A stretch of DNA of 64,000 nucleotides from Ceriagrion tenellum (lineage: Eukaryota; Arthropoda; Insecta; Odonata; Coenagrionidae): the NCBI GenBank assembly GCA_963169105.1, contig OY720644.1, positions 1,943,001 through 2,007,000 of the forward strand, in the 5' to 3' direction. Shown here one piece after another: positions 46,216 through 58,377 of the stretch (its first letter is position 1; each line of letters starts with the position of its first letter). The translations under genes were made by a program, and so were the position numbers. The notes beneath the pieces were generated by a model. It saw only the letters and a list, made by a program, of their open reading frames with translations. It did no database searches and was not told the origin of the DNA.

Positions 46216-48589
46216 TTTTTCGCTCCACTTTGGAATACCGGTCTGTTTTTATCCTTATTAATGCTCTCACGAGTCACCACCACCGCCGGGTGTACCGAAC
46301 TCCTCGCTCTTTGACCCAAATGCGGAAAGGAATCCTTGTTTTGTTGCAGGGAATAAAAAAACTTATCAGTTGTTGTTTTTGCAACCTCACGTTTTGTTCT
46401 TTTCCTATCCTTCAGCTCAACAACGTTAACTCCCGGAACATTATAATGGATTTAAGGGCAGTTAAAGAAGCAGGAACCCCTGTTGGTCATGAACCTACGG
46501 AGTGACTTCCGGTGTTCTTTGTTACCAAGTTTTTTCTTTAACCGGTAAAAAAGAATATCGCGTTGGTATTTAAATTTGTACTCTTCCAATACCATAACGG
46601 ATCTCAACGGACATCCACAAAATGCATGAAGCGAATCACCCGACGATGAAAGTTCATTGCCAGTGAGACCACCCTAAATTTTAATTGACTATAAAAATAA
46701 TTTTTGGTGTTACAATTCAATCACTTTGGAAGATTCATACATCCCGCCCGTTTCATATTTAGAAAATTGAAAAATAAGGAACAACCTAAAGTCCACCTTA
46801 TCTTTTGAATTATTCGAAAATCACTGCGATAGTTGATTTCTACACGCGTCAATTCCAAAGTGAAGAAGCTATTTATGGTTTTCATGGCTGGGAGAAGTCT
46901 TCATTAAAAATATATTCAACGCAGAATCTGTGTATTTAGGTCCTTACTTTCATTTTTTAAGGCAAAAAAGGCATTTCATCAGCGGAGGATGTGTTTTTAA
47001 GCATAACAAGCGAGGTGATGATATTACGTTTCAGTTTGAAATTAACACGGTCGCATGGGAATAAAATTCGCTGAAATAGCGCACGTCAAGTCCGTCGTTT
47101 GTGAATAGATTAAAGAAAGGAAGGGGGGGGGGAGAAGGATTCCGCCAAGATGGGAGGGAGCCTTTTCGCGAGGAGAGAGGGGAGCGGAGGGAGGAAACGA
47201 GGGCAACTCATGATGCGCTCTCCGCCCTTCATCTCATGCATGATCCCCCATCTCGTGCAAACCTATGGAATGAATAACAGTGCGCCGTAAAACACTTGGC
47301 GGCGGCGGCGAGACGGTTTCCAAATGCAACGGGGAAAGCGGAGAGCAATGTGACGATAGAGAAGGGAACAGTTGATAGGAAGGCCTTGGATATGGCCCTA
47401 TTCGGCCCCTTCCTTCCTTTCGCCCCGCCCCCCCAATCCACCTTCACGTCACGACGAGAGAAATTATCCTGCCACTGCACCGCTGATAACGCAAGAGCAA
47501 AAGCACAGATGGAGAGAATATGGAGGCCCAAGCAGATAAGTGCACTTGGTTACTTCTCAGTTACCTACCTGGAGCGACGAGCTTATTACAATGATTGATA
47601 AGGTTGGTTTAAACTGGTAAGTATACACATTGAACAGGTTATTACTATTATTATTATTACAATTAAACAGTTGCAAGTAGGCCATTGGCCTGATGGTAAC
47701 ATTAAAGAAAGGCCGAGTAAAAGATTAAACCCTCTACTTCTTTAACCTACTTTTCAAAATTATTAATTCATTTAGGAAGGGCTCTAATAATATGATTGTT
47801 GTCTTGGTTTCACAAAGCATTGTTGATGTCGACGAGCCAGCGGCGAGACGACGCAAGTTGGTGTAGTAACCAATTCCTGTAGTTGTTGTTTTTCTTGTTG
47901 TTTAAAAACATTGCGACATCGCAATATAATTTATGTGTTATTTTAATGTTTATGACCACCAGAAATAAATGCATTTTCTGACACGAATTCTAGTCTGTGT
48001 TCATCCTTTCCGCTTAACACTTAAAACAGCGAATCTTTCCTTCTTAGAAAAACACTGGATTGGTCAATCAAATTCCAGGTGTATTCCAGGGGAATTCCAG
48101 GCAGCCTGTAATCTGGACACGGTTGAGTGACGACCTGAATGTGCTTAGCTTCATTCGCAAAGCCATCAATCATGAAATCACAGAGTACAGTGAAATCCGG
48201 CGATATATTTAGCATGATGAATTAATTTCGAGGAAATTCCCAGTTTTTCTGGATATGTATTTTTCAGTGGGTCAATAGACAAATTAAGACTTCGGTTGCC
48301 TTTGTCATTAAATTCCTGACAAAATGATATAAAAATCATCGCTCTAACTGAATTTTTAACTAATTTAGGATTTTTCCAGGAAATCTCCTGGTTCTTCCAG
48401 GTTTTCCTGGATAACTTTGGTATCCCAGTCAGGAGCTCTTGGGACTTTTTTGAGAGTCATTCTGGGAAGTTCCCGAAGACACTGGAAAAGGTTTCACTCG
48501 GTAATTATTTTTGTCCAGGTTTGCGATCAAATTCAACTATTTTACCGGAATATTTTCGCTGATAGGTCGTTCCAGTCCCATATGGTCCT
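46216..48589. other. no gene seen; (ATT)n at 47,641-47,659
   Basis: A G9 run near 47,126 in a purine-rich patch, a short ATT microsatellite, and overlapping frames at 47,229-47,598 without domains. 48,070-48,430 has several 'ccagg/cctgg' words, perhaps LINE 3' UTR of the element at 48,590. Confidence 0.35.
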
Positions 48590-49190
48590 ATTCAAGAAGG
48601 AGAACTGTTTCACATTTGTCCTTAGTGATCGGCAGTTTATCTTGAACTGGCGATCGTTTTTTCCCACAAATATTGGCCTTATTATGTCCTTCGCAAATGC
48701 TTTTCCATGCTTTTTCCTCACTCACTATTTTGTACTTTCCACACATAGCCTGCTCCTTTTCCTCCTCACTTGTAAACTCTCCCATCCTAGTGCTCTAAGC
48801 ATTTCTGTTACGCCCTCTGTTTTATTGTGTTTCCCTAGCACATACCCAGCCGCTCTTCTTTGCACCTCCAACAATTTCATCGCCTCTCCTTTCTTGTGTC
48901 GGTCCCACACACAAGAGATGCGAACTCCAGCGTCGGTGATCAAACCAGGATTTTATAGGCCTTCTCTTAAGTGGTCGCGCTGCTCCCTTTGAGGCTTCTT
49001 ATTACCCAATGTAACATTCTGAAAGATTTTCTAAAAATGTGTTCCACGTTTAAACCCCATCCTAAATTCTTAGCTAAATAGACTCCTAAGTATTTACAGA
49101 TGTCCGACTCCGGAATTAAAATACCAGATAATTCGTAATTTCTATTTCCGGTTATTTTTTATTGCTGAATTTCACATATTTGCATTTCTT
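48590..49190 (-). pseudogene. CR1-like LINE C-terminal fragment
   Basis: The minus strand encodes 'GVRISCVWDRHKKGEAMKLL', 'EVQRRAAGYVLGKHNKTEGV' and 'TEMLRALGWESLQVRRKRSR'. This is the E-x-V-Q-R-R-A-A ... L-G-W-x-S-L-x-x-R-R tail of CR1/L2/jockey-type LINEs. Upstream (49,020-49,190) are remnants of the thumb region. Frameshifts near 48,945 and 48,725 disrupt it. It is distinct in sequence from the 23.3-kb tail. Confidence 0.8.
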
Positions 49191-49734
49191 TACATTTATA
49201 TCCATCCCATTTCTGGAGTTGCTCCGAACCCTTCTTCCCTTCCCAATGAAGGAAGAAAGAAGATCAAGAAAAAGTATCAAGAAAATATAAATGGCCTTAT
49301 GCCATTTTCATTTCATTTCACATCGCATAAGTTCTGGAACAATTTGCAGAAAAAGCCGATCGAAAAGATGGGTTTGGTTATTCATAAAAACAGGACAGAA
49401 TTTTCGATAAGCAGTTTTCATGAGAAACGAATGACTTTAAGTTATTGCACGGAAGAACCACCTAAGCCAGCTAGTTTAAGACTGACTGAGCTTATTACGT
49501 AGATATTCATGTGTGCGTGATACAGTTTAAAAAAGTCTTGGGGAAAATTTCCAGCAAAAGGGCAAAATAAATCATCACAAGGGGCAAAAGTAAGGACGGA
49601 AATATTACATCAAGGTAAATGCTAGGATGAACAGTTTCCGTTCGATAAAGACAAGCGGCAGAAGAAGCGGCTCATACTAGACGACAAGGGCAGAGGCAAA
49701 ATTGCACACCGATTCAATTGACCGTGAGGCGACC
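49191..49734. other. no gene seen
   Basis: No recognisable feature. Confidence 0.3.
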
Positions 49735-49835
49735 GTGGAATAAATAAATAGCTGCGCGGAAAGATTTGAACTCTCGGCCTTCGGGTTAACTGCCAAGAAG
49801 CCGTGTCGATCAATCGCAAGGCGACATCTACCAAC
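49735..49835 (-). repeat. possible tRNA-derived SINE, minus strand
   Basis: The reverse complement has an A-box-like 'tggtagatgtcgcc' and a B-box-like 'gagagttcaaatctttccgc' about 60 bp downstream, followed by an AT-rich 'tatttatttattcca' segment. Cloverleaf pairing is poor, so this is tentative. Confidence 0.35.
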
Positions 49836-50366
49836 AAAGGGAAAGTACCGCATTAGAAGAGAATGAAATGCCCCCCCCACACTGAGAAATGCTGCGGGCG
49901 ACGCGGCTTTCTCCTTCAAAACAATGGAAGTGCTGTAATAAACTGGTGCAACATCGCCTGAGAAAGAGAGGATGGAAAAATTGACGATCACCTCAGTGTC
50001 TCAACCAAGAACACTGCATAAGGACGCAACTCTCGATGCGCTTTCGATCGTCCTTTGCTAAAATTTGTCGCAGGTTAATAGCGTTCCAGAACTTGACGAT
50101 AGGTGGGACTGATGCGATCTTTGAGCCTTGTTTACGACGAGATTTGTATTGTTGTGAAGGCAGTTTGGAGAGTGAATGTGCAGTTAAACGAGACGAATTT
50201 GGTTCAAAATGGGTTTGCGAAGTTTTTTTGTGTCAGATGCTTTACTGAGTACTTGAATACCTAAATGAGGAACAAGATTCTCGGCGAAAAGAACAAAAGC
50301 TTGTTTAAGGTTAATGTAAGTACACGTGGGTGACGATCGTTGCCCTTACCGCTAGGTAGCCATCAC
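49836..50366. other. no gene seen
   Basis: No recognisable feature. Confidence 0.3.
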
Positions 50367-50577
50367 GCGAGAGACGGCGTTCAGTGTGTATATACCCTTG
50401 TGCGTGAGTGACAGTGTGATTCCTTTTTTTTTACATTCCCAGCGTATGCTATTCCATCATTTGCTGGCGAGAGAGACTGCGTTCAGTGTACGTATATATT
50501 TCCCAGTGCCTCCAACAGTGCGCACATGACAGTGCGATTCCCTTGTTTTGACATTCCCAGCATATGCTATTCCTACA
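50367..50577 (+). repeat. ~100-bp tandem duplication
   Basis: Copies at 50,367-50,466 and 50,467-50,577 share 'gcgagagac', 'gcgttcagtgt', 'gacagtg(t/c)gattcc' and 'acattcccagc(g/a)tatgct', with small indels. Both end in 'atgctattcc'. Confidence 0.85.
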
Positions 50578-53479
50578 TTTTCCGTCATTCCTTCATTTGT
50601 TTCCGTGACTTTTCTGAGCTTCAGTTGTTCATTTTCATTTCAGCAGTTGACCTTCATCTGCAACAGGCTATTTTATATTTGACCGTTTGTTTATAACGGG
50701 CAACCAATTGTATTAGACATAGACTAATATTCCAAGGATTATAATAAAGCAAGTGAGTTACTGATACTTGTTTCTTTTTTAACACATATTGGAATACTTT
50801 GCTCGCTTCCCCGCCCGCCCGCTCGTGTATTCTTGTTCTTTCAATGTCCATTCTACTTTTCTACGCCCTACGAATTATAAAGGGGTAATGCTTTCGAATC
50901 ATTGTAATTGTAATGGCATCAATAACATCAGCTTATTTTGCTAGCGGCGTATTCAATTTACGTGAATTGCCATCGAATAACCGGAAATGAACTAGCATTC
51001 GAATTACTCGCATTAAATATTATTTCAATGCACTCTTTACCCTTTTCTTACATCGTAAATTAGGAATTGTAGGGTGGAATTCGGAATACGAATCCACCGA
51101 TCACATCACCTAATTCTGTACGCTTTCGGTGTCATTGATTTATTTCGCGACGCGCTGGAGAGTTTTCTCGTCGATGGCTCGGTACCTTAGGTACATAAAT
51201 CTACTATCCAATGCCTTTAAGTATTACTTGCAGTATAAATCATCGTACTGGCGTAGAAAAAGGAGACGTAAAAACACGTATAGTTAGCCCAGAGACGTCT
51301 GCTATAAGGCTTGATAACTTAAACAATGCAGCCCGAGGCCAGAAGTGGAACTTCAATTACTTCGCTTCCATTGGCAACAGAGTCAAGATGGGAGTTTTCC
51401 GTCCTTATGCAGTGTTCTTGGTCTTAACATTCCCACATGAAAAGCGATAAGCAACATTTCCGTAAAGTATTACATCGTGTACATTCAAATATTGACACTG
51501 TTTATATATAATCACAGACTAATTATTGTATCAACGAGTTATTATACAGATTACAGTGGTCGCATCTAGGGAATGAGACCAAATAAAGTAACATAACATA
51601 AAATTTTGATGGTTAATCTAGGAGTCACAACATAAATTATGGAATCATTCTCGTCGCTAATTCGTACGATTTTCGAACCAACGGCAAGCTCGGCCTCGCC
51701 GATTCGTCAGCGGCTGGTAGGGTTGGTGGTAGGACGACGCCTGGGAGGGGCAGTCGGAGGCCATGAATCTCTCTTATATGTAGTGCGTGAGCAGGACCAA
51801 TGTCAAGAGCACATCGGCTCGGTGTGTTTAGTCAAACGCGACGGATGAGCGAGGCTGAGGATTCGATCCCCCCACATCCGCTCACCATATCGATCGGTCC
51901 ACGCGAATTGCTTCTCCCGTTCCTACACAACGGTTGAACGTGGAAGACGAACCAGAGTGGGCCATCCAGATCCGGCACCAAATTGTACAACTCTCTCAAG
52001 CTGTCCAAGCAATTGCACTTTTAAGGTTAAAACCCGGCATCACAGCCAGTAACAGAGCCCATGACGTTTGCGGCCCTGAAACGAGAAACTTCGCGGCAGT
52101 ACATCACAGTTCCTGAGGTGGAAGAATGCATCCGTCACCGCCGTTCCGACCGAGATAAGACAGACAGCATGAAGCTCACGTGCAGAGACTCACACGAACT
52201 GGATAGCAGGCTGTCAATAGCCAATGAACGGCGGTTCCCGCCGGATTCTTTACGCACCATCGTCTACAACCGCATCAGGCAACGTGGAATAGAGCAGGTG
52301 CACGAGAGGGATACAGCTATGAGACTAAATGAACCGTCGAGAAACGAACTGCTGAGGCTGCCCGACGGCACCACCGACTGTATTTGTTAGACCGCAAGCC
52401 GCGGGCAGACCATGCTCCACAGACACTCACTGTGCGCGTTCTCCGCACCACCATCTCCTCTCGTCGTACCCGTGCTCCACCTTTCGGAAGTCTCGCGGGG
52501 ACGGAGAGAGAGAGAGAGAGAGAGGGAGGGAAAGGAGCATTCCTGGTAATGCCCTCCTCTCCTCCTCCCTTCGTCCGTCCCCGGAATCGAAGAAACCTGT
52601 CTTCCCCTTAAGACTGTGTGCCATGATGAACGCCTCATCGAACAAGATCCGCACCTGAAGAAGGCAACGGGTGCGGAGGAAGCCGCCGACGACGAGACGA
52701 TCTCCTCTTCCTACAACTCATTCTAGACATCGACGGATCCGTGCCGTCTGAGCAGCCACTGGTGCCACCCAGACCGTGCATCGTGCGTGTAGAAGACTCC
52801 CATCACTTCAGACGATGTGTGTGTGTGTGTGTGACTCTCCCACATCAACTATATCGATCTTCGGCCAGCACGATATGATTTCAATCAATGAGGACTCGGG
52901 AATTCATTCATTTCTAATTACTTCAACGCGTTTCCATCGCCCAGCAGTGAGCATTGCCGCCTCATGAGCATTGAGATGTTTTGACCACAGGCCGCCAAGG
53001 CCAACGGACTCTTTCTTCGGTCCCCATTGAGGTAAGCGAGCTACCCACGGCCCGCACATTTCACTAAAATAATCCTTCAGCCAGAGAAATGTTTTCCACA
53101 GGTGCAAATATGTATACCCAAGCCCATAGGGACTCCCATTTTATTTGTTTCTACAAAACCTTGAGCGGATATTACTAGGTGGATGCATGTAGAGGTACAG
53201 CGAAGGGTCCTCGTTATGGCGAGACCCGTGAGTGACTATGCCATAGTGACTATGCCATAAGCCTATGGAGGCACACGTTTCATTCATGACTAGTCCAGCT
53301 GGACGAAATAGGTACCACAGAAAACCTAAATTTACGATGAGGACGCAGCGACATCACCGTTTTTTAATTCACATTGATCGATACTACGCAAAATTGATCA
53401 CACAGATACTTTTTGGAAGATCTTCATTAATCCTGTACATAGGAAATTCAACGGTATTTATGTAAACAAAGAGTATCAC
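50578..53479. other. no gene called; GC-richer stretch 51,640-52,780
   Basis: 51,934-52,390 has open frames with charged translations that could be a decayed gag-like region of the RT element downstream, but no zinc knuckle is visible, so I do not call it. (GA)n at 52,504-52,524 and (TG)n at 52,815-52,832. Confidence 0.3.
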
Positions 53480-54350
53480 CGCTGATCCCGTTTGCCGACG
53501 GGGCATTGCCCTCGCCCAAACAATTATGCAGCGCTGGGCAAGGGAGGTGGCCAATGAAATCCACCCAAGATATAATGTATTGATGATTGCTCATTTGGAC
53601 GTTTGTTTTATTTGCTTTCCCAGATCAACAGACTGAATGATTTACTGATATTTAGTTCTCTTTTGAAATTTACATTGCGGATCGCTGTCAATCATTAGAA
53701 GAGTCAACTAACTCCCAAAAAGTTCGAGTGTCTAGGAGTGCAAATCGAAACGGAACAAATGCAATCGCAGCTTACAGTGAATACCTTACAGAGGATACAT
53801 TATATAATCTCAGATCAGATATCGAGAAAATTAGAAAGGTAGACATTCTTAAAGCAAAAGGATTTATATCAGGTTGAGGATACATTCGACGATTTCCGTA
53901 TTTTATTATAAGTGATTTAACCCGAAAAATACAGAGTGAGCCCAAAGACTGATATCAAAGCATATGGCTCTCCTTCAGAAAACTCGCAGCATATTCATAC
54001 ACCTTAGGAGCGCTTGGTGATGCCACACCACTACATGCTGCATGGATAGACATGGATACAACGGAAATGCGGCCGTTCGGTGAAGTAAAAGCTATCGTTG
54101 AGGACGAAGCACTTACGGCCAAAATGGCCGCCAACCATGCTTCGGCCGTGGCAACCAATGATTGACATATTGAGATATAGTGCGACAGCAAGTCTGTCAT
54201 TCATTCGCTAAATAACGGAAAAAGAATAGCCTTTTCTTCTTCAAAAGAGATACGTCCTCAAACACTAGGCTAGGGAAGGATTACAGACAAGGAGAGGAGA
54301 TACGTATCACGAATCCAGGCGTCGGCATTAGATTTTGCCGTTGACTAGCC
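53480..54350 (+). pseudogene. reverse transcriptase/RNase H relic (DIRS-like or LTR-type)
   Basis: Plus-strand pieces in order: 'IALAQTIMQRWAREVANEI' then 'VLMIAHLD' (53,505-53,605), which fits the approach to an xLDD catalytic box but is shifted right after it; 'LTPKKFECLGVQIETEQM' (53,715-53,765), like the 'KSQLTPxxxxFLGxxI' stretch after the RT palm; and 'AIVEDEALTAKMAANHASAV' followed, after a stop, by 'CDSKSVIHSLNNGKR' (54,090-54,230), which looks like RNase H. Several stops and frameshifts kill it. The KSQLTP-like motif favours a DIRS/tyrosine-recombinase element but Ty3-like is possible. No integrase, recombinase or LTR was found. Confidence 0.6.
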
Positions 54351-56640
54351 AGAAGCAATGAGTGCCAATAAATGCCACATCAGATGGCTACCGACAATTA
54401 CCCTTGGGACCGGTTTGATAATATTTGGTTTGATAACATTGACTAAAAGATAATGTATTTAAATGCTTTATATTGATGTTAATTGAGAATAGTGGCCATG
54501 TTTATTGTGACATACTGTCGATTAAAGTGGCTGAGCGTTCTCTCTAAGAGTACAAATAAGAATCGTTTTCACATCAATAAAATATATACTCAGAGATTAT
54601 AAAACTGGGCCTCATTATACTCATTGTGACTTCAACTTCTAACTTTCCTATGACAACATGTGCGCAATGTAGATGGTAACGGAGCTAAGACAACGAAAAT
54701 AATATTTCAAGACCGGGCCATTTAGTTTCCCCAACATGACACCCATTAAGTGCTGTGGACTCTACTGGTGAATGTTACTGCCCAAGAGAACACATCCAGG
54801 GACATACATGATTTATTTATTCCGCACCTATTTTATATTTTGAGGATACCGAGATCAGCTACGGCATGATATTCTCTGAGTCACTCGCAGGTGAGTGCAC
54901 GTGGAAATTCCACATGGATTCGGGTTCTAATGCCGGTCAAGGCGAATTATTTTGCCTCTGAAAAATTCGAACCTACAGTACGGGGTGATTACGAGATTAT
55001 CATCGAGGTGCTTTGCTTTTCCTTATGGCTGCAAAAGATATAACCTTCGTAGTTAATGACTCAACTAACGCTTGCACACTCACCTGTCTCGTGATTTCAC
55101 AATTACACATTCCTTCACCGCGATTGTAACTCACCAGGCATCAGATCGATCGCAAAATGGCGACAATGCCAGAGTACAGTGCGTGACTCCATCCTTTGGT
55201 CGAGTATCGCATACACATTTGTTTGCAGGCGCCGCGTTAGATGGCAACACTGTATGAGCTTCGAGACGGCATCAACCGTCGCTCAAATAGTTCAATTTTG
55301 CGATAATTTCTTTGACAGCATGCGAAATTATATTACAATAAGCATATATGACAGACTGACTTAAATTCACTCAAGAAAGAAATGGGGTTCCAAGAAAAAT
55401 ATGTTGGTTCCGGAATTCAAACATGAGGCTTCTGACAATGAGTAGGAAGTAAGTTCTCTTTGTATCATATCAAACCTATCCCTGAATGACAACTTAAATT
55501 AACTTTAATGAACTTCGACATTCAACGGTAGATCAAATCATAGGGGAAAAAATGGGGAATATATTTTTTCCGCAGAACGGAAGGTTTAACATTAATTTTT
55601 CCCGCGAACGACAAGAGATCGTAGCAGTTGCAAAATGAGAAACATATGAGAATTGAACAAAATGAGAATGAAATAAATTTGTCGATAGGCAGTGTAGCGA
55701 GCCAATTGATTCACTTTCAAATGCCAGTATCCTTAACTGCTGCTGCTTAGCACCTCATCGTGCATGTTTGTGGTGTACCTCTTGTACCTCAGAGAATAAA
55801 AGAAGTTGCAAAAACATCGAAGCAAACTATCTTACATCGGTAGCTTGCCTATAGAGAATACATATGTGAAATTTCGCCTCTTGACAAGTTTCAGCAGAAT
55901 ATTCCAAATGCATCTGAGGTCGTACTTTGATAATTAACTTTCATAGGGTAATACTGTAACGCATGTGGGTGTCAACTCGAACCCTGCATCCCACCCATGT
56001 AGTAGGTCGCAGGGCACTGTGCAGATAAATCGCCGACTTGTAATCACTCTCGTACAGTCGCAAAATCTCATGGTAATGATTCCATGTCCTAGAAAGGAAT
56101 GTTAAGTCTTGGGGGAAGGGCCATCACGTGCAGCCCAAATATCCGTTGGGCGGTTGTCCCTTGCGTAGACAGCAAACTCACCGCGATTCCCTCAGGTGTG
56201 ATTGTTGCTCTTTTCCGAGTTACTCGCGCGAAATTACCGCTCTTAATAATCGGGGGTCTCATTTGGAGGTCTGTGGATGAGAATTTAAAAAAAAACTGCC
56301 CGTAAACCGAAATGAACCGCCGATAGACTGACTGACGGTGGAAATGGTTTTCAATTAATTGGGACGAGGATGATTGGGCACTCTCCGTTCCTTTGGGCGA
56401 TTCGGTCTACGGTTGTTACCCCTAATCCTCTCCCTCTGCCATCTCCATTCGCATCTTGCGAAGAGACTCCTTCGCAGCGAAACCCCCGGAGGCTAAACGA
56501 TCCGACTGCTAATCGAGACGATGGGCGTTTCCTATGACCTCCCACCGCTAAATGAATAGACGCCTTTCGTTGCAACAGTACTTGTAGAAAACCCTTTCCG
56601 CTACACATCCTGCAATGCCGACAAAATCTAACCTAACTGT
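54351..56640. other. no gene seen
   Basis: AT-rich, no domain, no clear repeat end. Confidence 0.35.
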
Positions 56641-56644
56641 TATA

Positions 56645-56810
56645 GGGTAAAATACCGAGTTAACGTTTCCATATCACCAACGTTTCGATAAGCGTCTAAC
56701 TCGACATCACAGATGATGATGGTTTAAAACGATAAGCCCATCGAAACGTAAACATGGAAAGGTTAACAGTGTTTAATAAGTTGACAGTTAAATGAAACGG
56801 TGTTTTACCC
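56645..56810 (+). repeat. inverted-repeat hairpin P6 (decayed)
   Basis: The outer ends gggtaaaatacc and ggtgttttaccc pair, then 'gttaacgtttccat' pairs with 'atggaaaggttaac' and 'cgtttcgat' with 'atcgaaacg'. The right arm has about 30 extra bases. The right arm core reads GATGATGATGG...CCATCGAAACG, matching the stem-GAAAC layout of P2-P5. Confidence 0.6.
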
Positions 56811-56899
56811 GAAAGGAGTTCTCTCATATCATTCGATGGGAAAGAATTAATTCTCAATTAAAGACATTACCTTCTTTCAACACCATTTTTACCATTTAA

Positions 56900-57231
56900 G
56901 GTAGTCCAAGCGAGATAGTTCCCTAGTCATAATAGAGACCATATTCGAATTACACGTTTTAATTACACCAGCTGTAGGACACATCAATTGAATATTGCAT
57001 TATTGATGGTGCAATAATATAGTTTTATATGACAGAAATTGTTAGTAATTAAATGAAAATATCTAAATAAGTCTTTAACTTGACTCATTATTTTCGCGCG
57101 GTGCGTTTGAAACTCCTTCGAAACGGAAGGTTTTTTTGTGACACTAAAGAACCTACTGCGGTGACAATAATTAATTTTCAAAAATAGTTGAGAAAAAACA
57201 AACTACACACTGTTAGTTTTTTTGCGACGTC
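56900..57231 (+). mobile_element. TTAA-flanked MITE, copy C, left half
   Basis: Starts after TTAA (56,896-56,899) with GGTAGTCCAAGCGAGATAG and follows copy A up to 'gcgacgtc', where TAA and a Harbinger element interrupt. Copy A shows the empty site as 'acgacatctaagtgttagaa'. The right half resumes at 63,824. Confidence 0.85.
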
Positions 57232-58071
57232 TAAGGCCGGTATTCATAGTCCTCAATAATCATAGATTCGTTTCAATCTATGATTATATCCCTAATTAAT
57301 TACTGTTTCTTATTCATAGTCGTCAAAGAATCAGTGATTCGTCAATAGATGATTCTTGAATCAGAGATTCATCAATCTTTGATTATTATGTATTCATAGT
57401 CGTCAAAAAATCATTGTTTATAGTTCTAGTATTCATAGTCAAGCAAACTGTAATTATTTGGCCAAATAATCATTGATTCGTGAATTAAGCTCTCGACCGT
57501 AATTAATTAGAGTTTCTCTTTGTTGGACGTCGGTAGTTCTGTGATTGTTTACGACATATTCGTGTCTTTACGTTCCAACTGTACAATTTTATACGGAACT
57601 TAAGGCATAGAATACTCTATATGAACGTCTTGAATTGAATAGGATTATTGATTACCTTGAATTGATTAGGATTTCCGTGCAATGGAAATTCGTTCGGATA
57701 TATTGGCGTATGTTATTGCCGATGACGATGTACCAGCGTATCACTAAAGGGTGCGAAAAACTCACATTATGGATCCAACAAATCCAAATTACTCACATGG
57801 GGAGACTACGTACCCTGACTCGCCGATTTGAATGCCGTATTTCCTATGACGTGCACGAGGTCAAAGGCTAGTTCGCCTTTGACTTCGTCAAACGTATCCT
57901 AGTTGTATCGTAATTAACCAGTTTATAATCAGCAATATCCGCCCTTAGCATAAAAAAGCTGGGAAAATTTACCCACGCTAGGTTGGTCCGGAGCCTCACA
58001 TCACCCGTCTCAATCACCCTTAAAGCCACTATGCCTACAAGTTTTATTATTGCTCGTGTTAATCACTGGTT

Positions 58072-58151
58072 TGTTTGGTGTAGTGGTTAGCGCTGTGGAT
58101 TCATGCGTGAAGGCCAGGCGGTTCGAGACCCCCGGCGAACATTTTTTTTTT
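58072..58151 (+). ncRNA. tRNA-like Pol III module in Harbinger element 1
   Basis: A box TGGTGTAGTGGTTAGC (58,076-58,091), B box GGTTCGAGACC (58,120-58,130), then a 10-T run (58,142-58,151) as a Pol III terminator. TGTTTG near the 5' end pairs with CGAACA after the B box, like an acceptor stem. The anticodon arm is not convincing. It is equivalent to the modules at 60,673-60,758 (minus) and 61,630-61,708. Confidence 0.6.
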
Positions 58152-58377
58152 CCATCTCTATATTCACAACCAGAGAGAAATTTTTCCTCCGAGTTACATG
58201 CCATATCATAGGACTTCACCTCGCCTTTTTTCTCGAGATACTTTCCACAAAATTCGTACTCCAGGGTGAATCTTTAATGTCAATGGCCTCACTGGGGTCT
58301 GGTGATGGACCGCTTATGATATACGTCAATCTCTGTTTAAAATCCGTTATCTAACTTGCTGTAACAATAGACATGAG

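Noticed and set aside
51840..51890. tRNA-like B box (gattcgatcccc)
   Set aside because: No A box at proper spacing and no arm pairing.
51934..52390. gag gene of the RT element at 53.5 kb
   Set aside because: Charged open frames but no zinc knuckle or other gag feature, and over 1 kb separates it from the RT block.
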